Counted from the first letter of the stretch, positions 1 through 7,284 are shown. The stretch: DNA of 64,000 nucleotides from Streptomyces sp. WZ-12 (GCF_028898845.1 NZ_CP118574.1:7117001-7181000), one strand, 5' to 3'. The notes: generated by a model not told the origin, from the sequence alone. A program made the numbers and translations.

Positions 1-483
1 GGCATACCGGGTAGCGAACTGCTGCGCCGTGCTGCCGGGATCCGACCGGTAGGAACCGTGGGCCCACTCGTACGGGATCCCTTCAGCCGGGATAGTGGCC
101 ACCACGAACTCCTCGGGACCGCGTTGGGCGAAGATCAGCCGACGGTCGGCAACGGGGTAGCACAGCTTGACTTCCCAGCCCTGGATCATCACCGGGTCCT
201 TCACCACGGGAGCGTTGAATCCGGTAGGCGGGATGTAGAGCCGCAGCCCGTTGACGAGCTTGTCGGAGAAGGTGCCTCTGGCCTGCGGGATGATCCCCTC
301 GATGCCAGGCGGGAAGTTCTCCGCATCCGCAGCGTCCGAAGCCGCCTTGTACGTCTTGAACAGAACACCCCCCGCGCGCTGGATGCGGGCTTGCTCCCCC
401 TTGGTGGAGACCGAAACTTCCTCCACCGCCCTCTCGAACCCCAACCCGCCGGAGTGCTGGACCAGGGTGTACATCGTCGACAT
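1..483 (-). CDS. Hypothetical phage protein, C-terminus beyond the left edge
   Basis: An open minus-strand frame runs from an ATG at 483 off the left edge, at least 161 codons. The start follows GGGAGAG at good spacing and the protein begins MSTMYTLVQHSGG. Codons have the strong GC3 bias expected of Streptomyces DNA, unlike the overlapping frames. Readable stretches include LRLYIPPTGFNAPVV and GPEEFVVATIPAEGIPYEW. I do not recognise the family; there is no signal peptide, membrane segment or catalytic motif in the visible part. It is the most distal visible gene of the leftward early block. Confidence 0.75.
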   Translation of the reverse strand, partial: MSTMYTLVQHSGGLGFERAVEEVSVSTKGEQARIQRAGGVLFKTYKAASDAADAENFPPGIEGIIPQARGTFSDKLVNGLRLYIPPTGFNAPVVKDPVMIQGWEVKLCYPVADRRLIFAQRGPEEFVVATIPAEGIPYEWAHGSYRSDPGSTAQQFATRYA

Positions 484-562
484 CGTCTCTCCCAGAGTTT
501 TCGGGCATGAAAAGCCCGGCCTCCTACATCCACGTGTGTCTCGGGCCAGGCAGGTGTCGTAC

Positions 563-919
563 CTACAGCTCGCGCCACGACTGAGTGGCGGAGTCGAAGT
601 AGTGGATCTCAGTGCAGCCCACATTGGGCTCGCCGAAGCCATCGAGCGGGGCGAAGTCGTCCTCGTTGCCCTCGTCGTCCTCCGAGGTGATGATCCGGCC
701 CGTGTAGTTCAGGACCTGATCGGCGTCGTACATGCGGAAGGTGCGCCCCTCGCCCTTACGCAGCCGCGCCTCAATCTGGGGGGCGATGTTGCGCGGACCC
801 ATGGTGCCGGTCTCGTCGCGTCCCCCCGACGGTTCGTGCTCGATGTCAATGATCCAGCCGTACGACGCTGTACTGGCTTCCTCGGCCCCAATCTGGTGCG
901 CTACTTCAGCTCCCGGCAT
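563..919 (-). CDS. Hypothetical acidic protein, 118 aa
   Basis: ATG start whose first bases overlap the end of the upstream gene by 14 nt, implying translational coupling. The protein is acidic, with a cluster SEDDEGNEDDF near residues 79-89, and ends in a segment (EIHYFDSATQSWREL) resembling small beta-rich actinophage proteins. No membrane segment or known catalytic motif is seen. It is one of a run of small leftward genes that look like early phage functions. Family not recognised. Confidence 0.7.
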   Translation of the reverse strand: MPGAEVAHQIGAEEASTASYGWIIDIEHEPSGGRDETGTMGPRNIAPQIEARLRKGEGRTFRMYDADQVLNYTGRIITSEDDEGNEDDFAPLDGFGEPNVGCTEIHYFDSATQSWREL

Positions 920-1112
920 GATCCTGCTCCGTCTCTCGGTCCGTGTCGCACTTCCTGCACAGGCAGAACACGGACGCGCTCATCAGCGTCTCCGGGCAAA
1001 TCTCCTGGTAACAGATGTTCTCGTTGTCTTCACCGCAGTCTCGGCAGCGGTCCGAGTTGTCCCGCACGATCACGAAGCCCTGGTCGTCGTACCTACGCGG
1101 CACAGCAAGCAC
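906..1112 (-). CDS. Small cysteine-rich, probably zinc-binding protein, 68 aa
   Basis: The 68-residue protein has two cysteine clusters, CRDCGEDNENICYQEIC and CLCRKC, a layout typical of small zinc ribbons. It starts at GTG 1112 inside the end of the upstream gene (20-nt overlap), and its stop overlaps the next start, so it sits in a tightly coupled leftward operon. A GTG a few codons downstream could be the true start. Zinc binding is inferred from cysteine spacing only; the target is unknown. Confidence 0.6.
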   Translation of the reverse strand: MLAVPRRYDDQGFVIVRDNSDRCRDCGEDNENICYQEICPETLMSASVFCLCRKCDTDRETEQDHAGS

Positions 1113-1455
1113 CGTCCATCCGCTTCACCCAGAACGCGATCTTCTGGAGGCCGGGTGGGCCGAACACCTCGCCGTCCCGACCGTTCTCTAGGAGGCGGTG
1201 CCAGATTGAGTCGTCACCGATGTCGTCCCGGTACCTCTCGACCTGGAGGACGAGGGCGCACCAGGCGCACGAGCACCCGACCCACTCCGAATCATTTCCG
1301 AAGTGGGCGCACTGCTCCGCAGACTCGTCGATGTAGTCCGTCAGCAGGTCCTCGAACGCCGAGACTGCCAAGACGTCGTCGTCAAGGCACTGCACATCTT
1401 CCGGGTTCGGCTCGAAGCCGACGGTGTTGAACCCGATGTGAAAGTGGTCGCCCAT
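1093..1455 (-). CDS. Hypothetical protein, 120 aa
   Basis: ATG 1455 is preceded by AGAGGAGTTG, a good ribosome site, and lies one base after the stop of the upstream gene. The protein is acidic (NPEDVQCLDDDVLAVSAFED) and has a central cysteine group (CSCAWC, around residue 66) that might bind a metal. It has no signal peptide or membrane span. The family is not recognised. It is part of the leftward early operon of small unknown genes. Confidence 0.65.
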   Translation of the reverse strand: MGDHFHIGFNTVGFEPNPEDVQCLDDDVLAVSAFEDLLTDYIDESAEQCAHFGNDSEWVGCSCAWCALVLQVERYRDDIGDDSIWHRLLENGRDGEVFGPPGLQKIAFWVKRMDGACCAA

Positions 1456-1456
1456 A

Positions 1457-1768
1457 TCAACTCCTCTTCAGACGGTCGTGCTTGGGGCACCAGTCCAGCC
1501 CCTTGCCCTTGAGACTGGCGCAGTACCTTGTACCTGAGCCGTTGCCCTCCCACACCGGACTGCCGCACAAGGTGGAGTGATAGCCGGGCTCAGAAGGGAC
1601 CGACGTGCCATTGGCATCGCACCAGGCGTGCCACTTGCCGAACATGTCAGGGGATGCCGTGTGGTGCTCGGCATCGCCTCCGCACTCGACGCAGTACTCG
1701 AACTCAAACAGCTCGGCCAGGAACTGCTCAGCGGTGCCCCCGTCAACGGTGAGCTGATTTGTAGTCAC
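1457..1768 (-). CDS. Hypothetical cysteine-containing protein, 103 aa
   Basis: The GTG start at 1768 overlaps the upstream TGA in the GTGA manner and follows AAGGAGGGG, the strongest ribosome site in this block. Cysteines occur as CVECGG, HAWC, CGSPVWEG and WCPKHDRL, suggesting one or two zinc knuckles. No family could be named. The gene is translationally coupled to its upstream neighbour and one base from the next one. Confidence 0.65.
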   Translation of the reverse strand: MTTNQLTVDGGTAEQFLAELFEFEYCVECGGDAEHHTASPDMFGKWHAWCDANGTSVPSEPGYHSTLCGSPVWEGNGSGTRYCASLKGKGLDWCPKHDRLKRS

Positions 1769-2136
1769 GCCCCCTCCTTCGCGTGGATGCCGTCACCGAC
1801 ACAAGCTGCGCACTCACATGCGTGCACGTCGTGCAACTCGCTCACCTTGTAGGCAGCCCTCAGTGCCCACTCGTTCGCCGTGCTCCACGTCAACTGGACC
1901 GAGACCATGTCGTCGGACCAGGCCCGCGTGACCCTGGCCTCGAACGCGTAGGGGCTTCGCACCGGCGTCAGGCAGCTCCTGCTTTCGGCGACCTGGTAGA
2001 AGGGCCGTACGCGCACAAGGCGTTGTTGCTCAGCCAGAGCATCAGCGGAATCGCCGACATGAGTTACCGGCTCCCCAATCGGCCGAACCTCTGGCCCCGT
2101 AAGGGCGTTGTACCGCGTGTAAGTCGTCTGCGACAT
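1765..2136 (-). CDS. Hypothetical protein, 123 aa
   Basis: I place the start at ATG 2136 (MSQTTYTRYNALTG) because GGAGAGGACAACGC lies just upstream; the frame extends further but through sequence that does not look coding. The C-terminus has a cysteine motif (CECAACVGDG, around residue 110). No membrane span or known domain is seen. It is the first gene after the non-coding gap that holds the tRNA-like minihelix at 2254-2300, so it may begin a transcript processed there. Confidence 0.65.
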   Translation of the reverse strand: MSQTTYTRYNALTGPEVRPIGEPVTHVGDSADALAEQQRLVRVRPFYQVAESRSCLTPVRSPYAFEARVTRAWSDDMVSVQLTWSTANEWALRAAYKVSELHDVHACECAACVGDGIHAKEGA

Positions 2137-2253
2137 GCGTTGTCCTCTCCCCAAAACGACGCGATGCCGACGAACACTATCCGTCGGCACTCGAAAATTC
2201 ATCAACGGACCAACTAATTCAGTTGAGTTGATCCGCAACCTCACGAGATGAGC

Positions 2254-2300
2254 GCCCCAGGCCAGATTCGATCCGGCACCCTCACGGCATGCTCTGGGGC
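2254..2300 (-). ncRNA. tRNA-like minihelix (acceptor plus T-arm only)
   Basis: On the minus strand a 7-bp acceptor-like stem, GCCCCAG (2300-2294) with CTGGGGC (2260-2254), encloses a T-arm-like hairpin GCCGG-ATCGAAT-CTGGC placed directly against the 3' acceptor strand, as in a tRNA. The D and anticodon arms are missing: only 16 nt join the 5' acceptor strand to the T-arm, giving 47 nt in all. It lies between two early genes. It could be a tRNA relic, an RNase P/Z processing signal or a tRNA mimic. A second copy of this design lies at 4123-4165. Confidence 0.5.
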
Positions 2301-2307
2301 CACCAAT

Positions 2308-2739
2308 TCACCGGTAGAACTTCACATCCCTGATGCGCAGCGCTTCGACACGATCGAGAAGGAACACAGGCAGCTTCGCCACACCCTCGATAGAGGCCCG
2401 TCGGAGTCGGTGCGTACCATCGATCAGCATGTAGCCCGGTTCCTCGCCCTCTTGGGAAAGGTCGGCGAAGATGAGTGGCACACTCAGATCAACCTGCGTG
2501 CGGGCGTACTGCTCATCGACCTCGCCGATCAGCAGTGGAATGCTGCTGCCTTGCAGAATCTCTTCCCGACTCTTATCCAGGCCGAGGGACCGTGCCCAGA
2601 CGACGACATCGATCTCCTGAAGGCGATCTGGCCGTGGCTCAGTGCGAATGATCTCCAGAGCGGCATCAATGTCGTACACGAACGGCTCGAAGTGGAAGTA
2701 CTGGCCCTTCCTCTGCTTCTGCTCCTGGTCGTCCTGCAT
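2308..2739 (-). CDS. ParB-like nuclease-domain protein, 143 aa
   Basis: ATG 2739 follows GGAGGTTG. Residues about 103-128 read YMLIDGTHRLRRASIEG then a PVFLLD strand, matching the ParB/sulfiredoxin-like core (DGxHRLxAxxxxG) used by ParB, Spo0J-like and Noc-like proteins and by many phage ParB-like nucleases. There is no obvious helix-turn-helix after it, so this is a stand-alone ParB-type domain rather than a partition ParB. Such proteins often bind or hydrolyse CTP or ATP; the activity here is unknown. The tRNA-like minihelix lies just downstream. Confidence 0.6.
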   Translation of the reverse strand: MQDDQEQKQRKGQYFHFEPFVYDIDAALEIIRTEPRPDRLQEIDVVVWARSLGLDKSREEILQGSSIPLLIGEVDEQYARTQVDLSVPLIFADLSQEGEEPGYMLIDGTHRLRRASIEGVAKLPVFLLDRVEALRIRDVKFYR

Positions 2740-2757
2740 GTCGTACCAACCTCCGAT

Positions 2758-3069
2758 TCAGTTCGTCGCGTATCCGCGATATTCAGCGATGACCATTAAG
2801 CACTCGATGACTGTCTGGAGATCTCCGTATGCGCGAACACACGAACCGTCACAACGGGTGGCCTCGCCAATGCCCGAGCCTGACATCAGTGTGTCGTCAT
2901 CGTCGTAGTGCCCCTCGCACTCATCCCCTGAGAATTCACGCAGCACTTTGCGTAGAGATTCGATAGATGCAGGCAAGTATTCCGCTACGAGTTCAGAGAG
3001 GTGGTGCGCAGTCGTCTGGTACTGACCACGCCCTTTGATCTCCAGAGTGATTGCGTCATTCATTGCCAT
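2758..3069 (-). CDS. Hypothetical acidic protein, 103 aa
   Basis: The start is set at ATG 3069 (MAMNDAITLEIKG) because GAGGTAGG precedes it; ATG 3063 is the alternative. The middle is strongly acidic (DECEGHYDDDDTLM) and the C-terminal part is helical (VIECLMVIAEYRGYATN). No known domain, membrane span or signal peptide. It is seven bases downstream of its neighbour and probably co-transcribed with it. Confidence 0.6.
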   Translation of the reverse strand: MAMNDAITLEIKGRGQYQTTAHHLSELVAEYLPASIESLRKVLREFSGDECEGHYDDDDTLMSGSGIGEATRCDGSCVRAYGDLQTVIECLMVIAEYRGYATN

Positions 3070-3076
3070 GGCGTGC

Positions 3077-3508
3077 CTACCTCGAATTGGGGATGCCGTT
3101 GGGGTTCCAAAAGCATACGAGCTGACCGGAGTCAGGCTCGGTGATGAACACATCGGGGCTGTCTCTCATGAGGCGTTGCCCGAAAGCGGCGTAGTCGAAG
3201 TGCTCGCCTCCAACCTCATTGAAGCCGTCCCAATGATCCTCCGCCCAGTCTCGTGCGACTTCGTCGGCGGCGGCGTATATCCGCTGGAAAGCACGTTCCG
3301 CCGCATCGAGGTCGACGAATTCGAACAGGCCATTGCTCGACGGGATGTGTTCCGTCAGATAGGAGACGACGGCCGCGACCACGGTGGCGTCGTGTTGCTG
3401 ACGGCCATACATGTCCACCAGGGAAATCTCCAGGCTGTTCTGGGGATCATCCCAGCCACACTGCTGCTGTTCCTTGAGCGCCTCTCGGATCTCGGATTCA
3501 GTGAACAA
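3077..3508 (-). CDS. Hypothetical protein with TTG start, 143 aa
   Basis: I choose TTG 3508 because AGGAGGATCG precedes it directly, whereas the upstream in-frame ATG at 3544 lies inside a transcription terminator. The protein opens LFTESEIREALKEQQQCGWDD and is acidic and largely helical, with aromatic-rich ends. No known domain is recognised. The terminator at 3533-3559 separates it from the upstream gene, so this gene either has its own promoter near 3520 or depends on readthrough. Confidence 0.6.
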   Translation of the reverse strand: MFTESEIREALKEQQQCGWDDPQNSLEISLVDMYGRQQHDATVVAAVVSYLTEHIPSSNGLFEFVDLDAAERAFQRIYAAADEVARDWAEDHWDGFNEVGGEHFDYAAFGQRLMRDSPDVFITEPDSGQLVCFWNPNGIPNSR

Positions 3509-3532
3509 CGATCCTCCTGCCAAAAAACGAAA

Positions 3533-3559
3533 ATCCCGACCCAAGAAATGGATCGGGAT
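3533..3559 (-). terminator. Rho-independent terminator, leftward
   Basis: On the minus strand ATCCCGA and TCGGGAT pair around a 13-nt loop and are followed by GGGATTTTCGTTTTTTGG, a clear U-run. It ends the transcript of the 3595-4077 gene. Confidence 0.7.
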
Positions 3560-3594
3560 AGAGAAGAGAGGAACAGGGATGCGGTCGTACCTAC

Positions 3595-4077
3595 TCAGCC
3601 CTCACCGTTCAGCACTGCGTTCTTGAACTGCTCGAACTCCGGACCGAGGAAGGCCACCAGGTCGTCACGCCACCGCTTGGCTTCCTGGTACTTGTCATAC
3701 GCGGTCAGCCCTTCCTCGAATCCGGCCGCGCCGCTGTCGCTGCCCATGTACTCACGGGCCCACTCTCGCCAGTCATCGTGACTGTCGATACCCAAAGCAT
3801 CAGAGAGCGCCCACTCCAGGACCTCTGGCGCCGTGGGTGGCACCAACTCGTCACCGTTCTGACGGCGGCTGAGAGTGGGGGACTGCCCGAACCCACGGAA
3901 GAGGAGGGTGCGGGCGTTGAACCGACCGCCGTACAGACTCACCTCCGCCTCCAGCGTCAGGAGGCAATCGAAGACGTCGTAATCCTTTCCGCCGTCGGGT
4001 GCACCATCCACTGAGTGCGTGTAGACGGGCAGCACCTTGATCCCGTTAGCTTCGATCAATTCCTGCAACGTGCGCAT
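3595..4077 (-). CDS. Hypothetical protein, 160 aa
   Basis: ATG 4077 follows CCAGGAGAGGACTTCTC, a good ribosome site. The protein is acidic and aromatic-rich, with an N-terminal beta segment (IKVLPVYTHSVDGAPDGG) and a helical C-terminus rich in Trp/Arg (DDWREWAREYMG, EAKRWRDDLVAFLG). It resembles small uncharacterised actinophage proteins, but I cannot name a family. A terminator follows it and a tRNA-like minihelix precedes it. Confidence 0.65.
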   Translation of the reverse strand: MRTLQELIEANGIKVLPVYTHSVDGAPDGGKDYDVFDCLLTLEAEVSLYGGRFNARTLLFRGFGQSPTLSRRQNGDELVPPTAPEVLEWALSDALGIDSHDDWREWAREYMGSDSGAAGFEEGLTAYDKYQEAKRWRDDLVAFLGPEFEQFKNAVLNGEG

Positions 4078-4122
4078 GAGAAGTCCTCTCCTGGATCTAA
4101 AGAACTGGTCGTATCTGTGAGT

Positions 4123-4165
4123 GCCCCGCGCCGGATTCGAACCGGTCGCCTTCTCCTCACGGGGC
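4123..4165 (-). ncRNA. Second tRNA-like minihelix (acceptor plus T-arm only)
   Basis: On the minus strand GCCCCGT (4165-4159) pairs with GCGGGGC (4129-4123), and a T-arm hairpin CCGG-TTCGAAT-CCGG sits just inside it. The loop TTCGAAT is the canonical T-loop. Only about 13 nt replace the D and anticodon arms. Like the copy at 2254-2300 it contains GTGAGG after the 5' acceptor strand, is followed by one base and then CTCA, and lies in an intergenic gap. No CCA is encoded. Likely a folded processing signal or tRNA mimic; not a functional decoding tRNA. Confidence 0.55.
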
Positions 4166-4173
4166 TACCGAGT

Positions 4174-4350
4174 TCAGCATTGCCAGTCCGACGGCGGGAA
4201 ACCGCCCTTCTTCAACCACTCGTCGAGACACTCGAAGGCTTCCTGCAACCGGCTCACCGCTTCGATCCTTCCGTCCTCGTCGTAGTCAGTATCCGCCTCG
4301 TAATCCTGCAATGCCTTCCGGATGTTCTTCAGCGCCTCATTGGGGTCCAT
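4174..4350 (-). CDS. Small acidic protein, 58 aa
   Basis: ATG 4350 to TGA 4174. The protein starts MDPNEALKNIRKALQDYEA and continues through an acidic loop (DTDYDEDGR) into a second helix with LQEAFECLDEWLKKGG, ending SDWQC. The pattern of two amphipathic helices is common for small actinophage early proteins of unknown role. Codon use matches neighbouring genes. It lies directly upstream of the second tRNA-like minihelix. Confidence 0.7.
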   Translation of the reverse strand: MDPNEALKNIRKALQDYEADTDYDEDGRIEAVSRLQEAFECLDEWLKKGGFPPSDWQC

Positions 4351-4364
4351 TCGACTTGCCCCTA

Positions 4365-4577
4365 TCAGTAGGTTCCGTGGAGGTATTTGACAGCGATACG
4401 TTTGGCTTCAGTGCGCGTTTCCGCTCCCACGTCGTTAAGCAAGAACTCGGCCGTGCCGACCGGCCTGTAGAAGGCGCCTGTGTTCGGGGACCAAATCAAC
4501 CGCCCGTTGTCGTTGCTGAACTCGATCTTCCCAGCCTTCAGAATGCCCATCTTGCGTTCACGAACGATCAAAGACAT
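4365..4577 (-). CDS. Hypothetical protein, 70 aa
   Basis: The ATG at 4577 opens MSLIVRERKMGILKAGKIEF; the upstream sequence GAAGGAGAGCC gives a good ribosome site and lies ten bases after the stop of the larger upstream gene. The protein is basic with alternating beta strands. No family recognised. Part of the leftward early operon. Confidence 0.6.
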   Translation of the reverse strand: MSLIVRERKMGILKAGKIEFSNDNGRLIWSPNTGAFYRPVGTAEFLLNDVGAETRTEAKRIAVKYLHGTY

Positions 4578-4586
4578 GGCTCTCCT

Positions 4587-5360
4587 TCAGAACTCGCGAC
4601 TGTAGGGGACCATGACTGTCCCGCACTCCGGGCAGAACACGTGGTGACTCCCGCACACGGCGTACGCGCCGCACGTCGGGTGTCCCTCGCCGGCGTCCTC
4701 TTCGTCGTGGCAGTCCTGGATCAGCCCGTCAGGGAACAGGTCTCGGAACGTGTGAAAGCTGCCGCCGTAGTCGACGATCTCCGAGCCCTGGACAGTCAGA
4801 CTGTGCTCGTAGTTCTTCGGGCAGGCCAGCTCGTAGTAGTCGTATTCGTACCAGTACGCCCGATCCGTTGTGGGGTCGGTGTAGATCGTGTACGAGCCCG
4901 CACGGTGGTTGCTCACCTCCGCGACAGCGGCGTAGCAGGAGCCGTCGTGCTCGAAAGCGAGGACGGAAAGCTCCTGGTCCAGGTTGGTCTCCACGTTGGG
5001 CATGAAGACAGTCAGGACATCGTCACCGTTGTCCGGATCGATCTCAAGCGACTTGAGGAACGCGCGCAGCACGCTGTGCTCGTCCGCGTACTTATCGATC
5101 TCTTCCGCCACCGCGTCCTTGAAGTGCTCCCACCGCTCCGTCATCTCCTCGGCTTCGCCAGCGGTGCGTTGCTCAATCCACTTCGCGGAGTCGACGATGA
5201 TGCAGTACCCGTCGTTCCACGCCCCGTTGGTCTTGTCTGTGTCGTCGATTCGGTTCATCGGGCCCAGGGGGGCGGGGTACGGTCCCGATACGTGCTTCTC
5301 ATCCGGCTGAGCAACGATCGCGAAGCCCTTTTCATCCGTCATCGAAATACTGATCTGCAT
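4587..5360 (-). CDS. Hypothetical acidic protein with C-terminal zinc-ribbon-like motif, 257 aa
   Basis: This is the largest gene of the left block. It begins MQISISMTDEKGFAIVAQ and contains a helical acidic region (residues about 70-110) and a tyrosine-rich stretch (YWYEYDYYELACP). The C-terminus has HPTCGAYAVCGSHHVFCPECG, whose Cys/His spacing fits a zinc ribbon. No enzymatic motif was identified. It is the first gene of a run of three closely spaced small genes. Confidence 0.65.
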   Translation of the reverse strand: MQISISMTDEKGFAIVAQPDEKHVSGPYPAPLGPMNRIDDTDKTNGAWNDGYCIIVDSAKWIEQRTAGEAEEMTERWEHFKDAVAEEIDKYADEHSVLRAFLKSLEIDPDNGDDVLTVFMPNVETNLDQELSVLAFEHDGSCYAAVAEVSNHRAGSYTIYTDPTTDRAYWYEYDYYELACPKNYEHSLTVQGSEIVDYGGSFHTFRDLFPDGLIQDCHDEEDAGEGHPTCGAYAVCGSHHVFCPECGTVMVPYSREF

Positions 5361-5404
5361 GATTCCCCTCCCGGGTAACCGCTCGGCCCTACTAAATCGT
5401 GGTG

Positions 5405-5917
5405 TCAGCGCTGCTCTCGACTGTCCCTGTTCTGCCAGAAGGCTTCGCTGGCGTATGCCTGGCGGTCATGGTCGTCGAGTTCGGTCACCCACTCGTCACA
5501 CTCCCGCTTGAACTCCTCGTACGTGGAGATCGTGGGCGCACCCTTGCCGTAGTCGTAGACCCCGATCGTCGCGACGGCGGTGCTGTCGCCAAACTCCACG
5601 AACACGTCGATGTACGCGCCGTGGTGCCACACGAACCGCATCCCCGACGGGTGGATGTACCCCAGCTCTTGGTCCCACTGCCCGCTCGCGACAGCCTCCA
5701 GCGCCTCGTCGAACTCCGCCAAGACCTCGAAGGCCGGGTCCATCGGACCATCCTCGGAGCCGTCGGTGAACTCTGAGCGCTTGCTACGCATGTGGTCTGC
5801 GCACAGGTTCTTCTCGGACTCCTCGCGTTCGCCGTCAGATAGCCGAGTCCAGGCGAAGTAGACGCGGGCGACGGCCGGAGTCTCGTCGTCACAGAACTGG
5901 CAGAGCTTAATGACCAT
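5405..5917 (-). CDS. Hypothetical protein with N-terminal CxxC motif, 170 aa
   Basis: ATG 5917 begins MVIKLCQFCDDETPAVARV; CxxC at residues 6-9 followed by CADH about residue 40 suggests a small treble-clef-like zinc site, as in many phage proteins that contact nucleic acid. The rest is acidic and aromatic, including GMRFVWHHGAYIDVFVEFGD. No known family. It lies eleven bases downstream of the 5928-6140 gene. Confidence 0.6.
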   Translation of the reverse strand: MVIKLCQFCDDETPAVARVYFAWTRLSDGEREESEKNLCADHMRSKRSEFTDGSEDGPMDPAFEVLAEFDEALEAVASGQWDQELGYIHPSGMRFVWHHGAYIDVFVEFGDSTAVATIGVYDYGKGAPTISTYEEFKRECDEWVTELDDHDRQAYASEAFWQNRDSREQR

Positions 5918-5927
5918 GGAGACCTAC

Positions 5928-6140
5928 CTACTTGATGCGGCTGGTGATAGTGATCAGATCCTTGCGCTGGAACAGCACCTGGTACAGCTCGCCGATGCTG
6001 CCGACCGGCCAAAGATCAGGATAGGCGGATTCAAAGACCCGGAAGGTCGTGCGACCGTCAGGTTCCCACGTCTTGATCTGACCGGAAGTCACCACCCTTC
6101 CAGCGATCGTGTACGTAAAAGTGTGGTTGAGATAGTTCAT
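5928..6140 (-). CDS. Hypothetical protein, 70 aa, first gene after the structured RNA
   Basis: ATG 6140 opens MNYLNHTFTYTIAGRVVTSG with GGGAGAGCCAGAG just upstream. The sequence is beta-rich with no known motif. Its position immediately downstream of the proposed large structured RNA, on the same strand, suggests that both can be made from one leftward transcript. Confidence 0.6.
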   Translation of the reverse strand: MNYLNHTFTYTIAGRVVTSGQIKTWEPDGRTTFRVFESAYPDLWPVGSIGELYQVLFQRKDLITITSRIK

Positions 6141-6159
6141 CTCTGGCTCTCCCGTATCC

Positions 6160-7099
6160 AGCCGACGGACCCTACTGTCCGTGCGACTCGATTTGGGGGA
6201 CGGACATACACTAATTCACGTCCCGGATTCTCATCCCTCCGGATCGAAATCCGGGCACGGTAGGCTCCGTGCAGGACTCCCGTCATTGCCTAGGTGAGCT
6301 GTTACCTCACCTACTAGCTGATAGGACGCGGGCCGCTCAGGTACCCGCTACTGGAATGAGCGCATGTCCGTCCAACCAAAGATTTTGGGTCTCGCATAAC
6401 TGCGAGTTACCCGGCGCAAGTGGGTTGGTGCCCAAACAAGGTGCGTTGCAGAAAACTCCCGTAGTCCGCCTTGCGCTAATTGCTGCGTGTCCGTCCACCC
6501 GACTACCGCACCACCGGCTACTTAGGCCGCGTGGCTCAGTTCGCGGGGGTATAACACGTCTTATTTATCGTCGGCTGTCGTTACATTAGCCCCGTCTCCC
6601 ATAGGTGCCCCGCTAGGCAGGGTGCCCCATGAGTCCATGTGGTTGTTTCCACCGACCGCACACCATCTTTGTCAGAGACAGTGTGACTCACCCCCTTTCG
6701 GCGCGGCTTCCCAGCGTTGCCTACTCGGTTTATCGAATCAAGGAACGAACCGTTCGTATTGCGACCACCGCACATGGTTCCGGCTCGGAAACCGGACCTG
6801 TCGGGAAACAGGGTGCAGCACGTCTATCGATCACAGGCTCTGGATTTACTCCACTGGGTTACTGACGAAAACCACCCGGCAAGCAGTTGATTACCTGCCG
6901 GCCCGTGCCGGACGAATCGGCCACGGGAGTAATCGGGGTCGGCCAGTGGGCTTTCAAGCCTCACGAGTCACCTACGACGGTTTTTGTTTGTGGTCGTGTC
7001 ACGACTCCCTCATGCGCTCAAGGCGCAGAAGCCGCCTCCCGTTCACGTGGGGGAGCGCCGTTGTGGCCGGTCCCGCCGTTCCCGGTCGGTGTGGTTCCC
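6160..7099 (-). ncRNA. Proposed large structured phage ncRNA
   Basis: About 930 nt without a credible gene on either strand, but with dense minus-strand structure. Hairpins include GCACGG/CCGTGC, CCGGAT-TTCG-ATCCGG (a UUCG tetraloop), GGTGAG/CTCACC, CTCGCA-GTTA-TGCGAG, CCCGTG/CACGGG and ACGGAC/GTCCGT, plus candidate GAAA tetraloops. A long-range helix joins 6364-6373 with 6198-6207 (10 bp) and 6376-6380 with 6192-6196 (5 bp), closing a 3' domain. Inside that domain a stretch near 6284-6334 resembles a helix of 16S rRNA. A second copy of GGACGGACA near 6488-6496 could compete for the same partner. Size, phage location and nearby tRNA-like elements recall the GOLLD and ROOL ornate RNAs, but family membership is not shown. 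The ends are estimates. Confidence 0.5.
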
Positions 7100-7127
7100 A
7101 CTCTACCAGATGATTTGACGTTGTCTA
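7100..7127 (-). promoter_or_regulatory. Candidate promoter of the structured RNA
   Basis: On the minus strand TAGACA (7127-7122) and TAGAGT (7105-7100) are separated by 16 nt; TAGAGT fits the Streptomyces sigma-hrdB type -10. The -35 lies inside the dyad at 7115-7137, so a protein on that dyad would block it. Transcription would start near 7093. Confidence 0.4.
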
Positions 7128-7137
7128 GCGACGTCAA
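7115..7137. promoter_or_regulatory. Operator-like dyad 1
   Basis: TTGACGTTG and CGACGTCAA are inverted around a 5-nt spacer. The same arms and spacer length recur at 7285-7307, which favours a dimeric DNA-binding protein over a chance hairpin. It overlaps the -35 of the proposed ncRNA promoter. Confidence 0.45.
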
Positions 7138-7284
7138 GTCATCTGTTTGGGGTGCCATCCCTTGCGCCGCATGTTCAGGGGCTCCATGCCCCCTACTCGG
7201 TATGCAGTGCGAGGTAATGACTAGCTTCCCTGCCCGAGGTGTGCGCCCCGTGCTGTTCGGCGTAGCCACATCATTGCACATCGC

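Noticed and set aside
6241..6360. Stretch resembling 16S rRNA (near GGTGAGGTAACAGCTCACC on the minus strand)
   Set aside because: Only about 50 nt match a known 16S helix; flanking sequence does not follow 16S order, so it is not an rRNA gene or ordinary rRNA fragment.
6520..6605. TATGG and CCTAAG, halves of the 11-nt tetraloop receptor
   Set aside because: Flanking bases do not pair as the receptor requires.
6540..6610. tRNA-like look of the stretch starting GGGAGACGGGG on the minus strand
   Set aside because: A D-arm-like hairpin can be drawn but no anticodon stem or T-loop follows.
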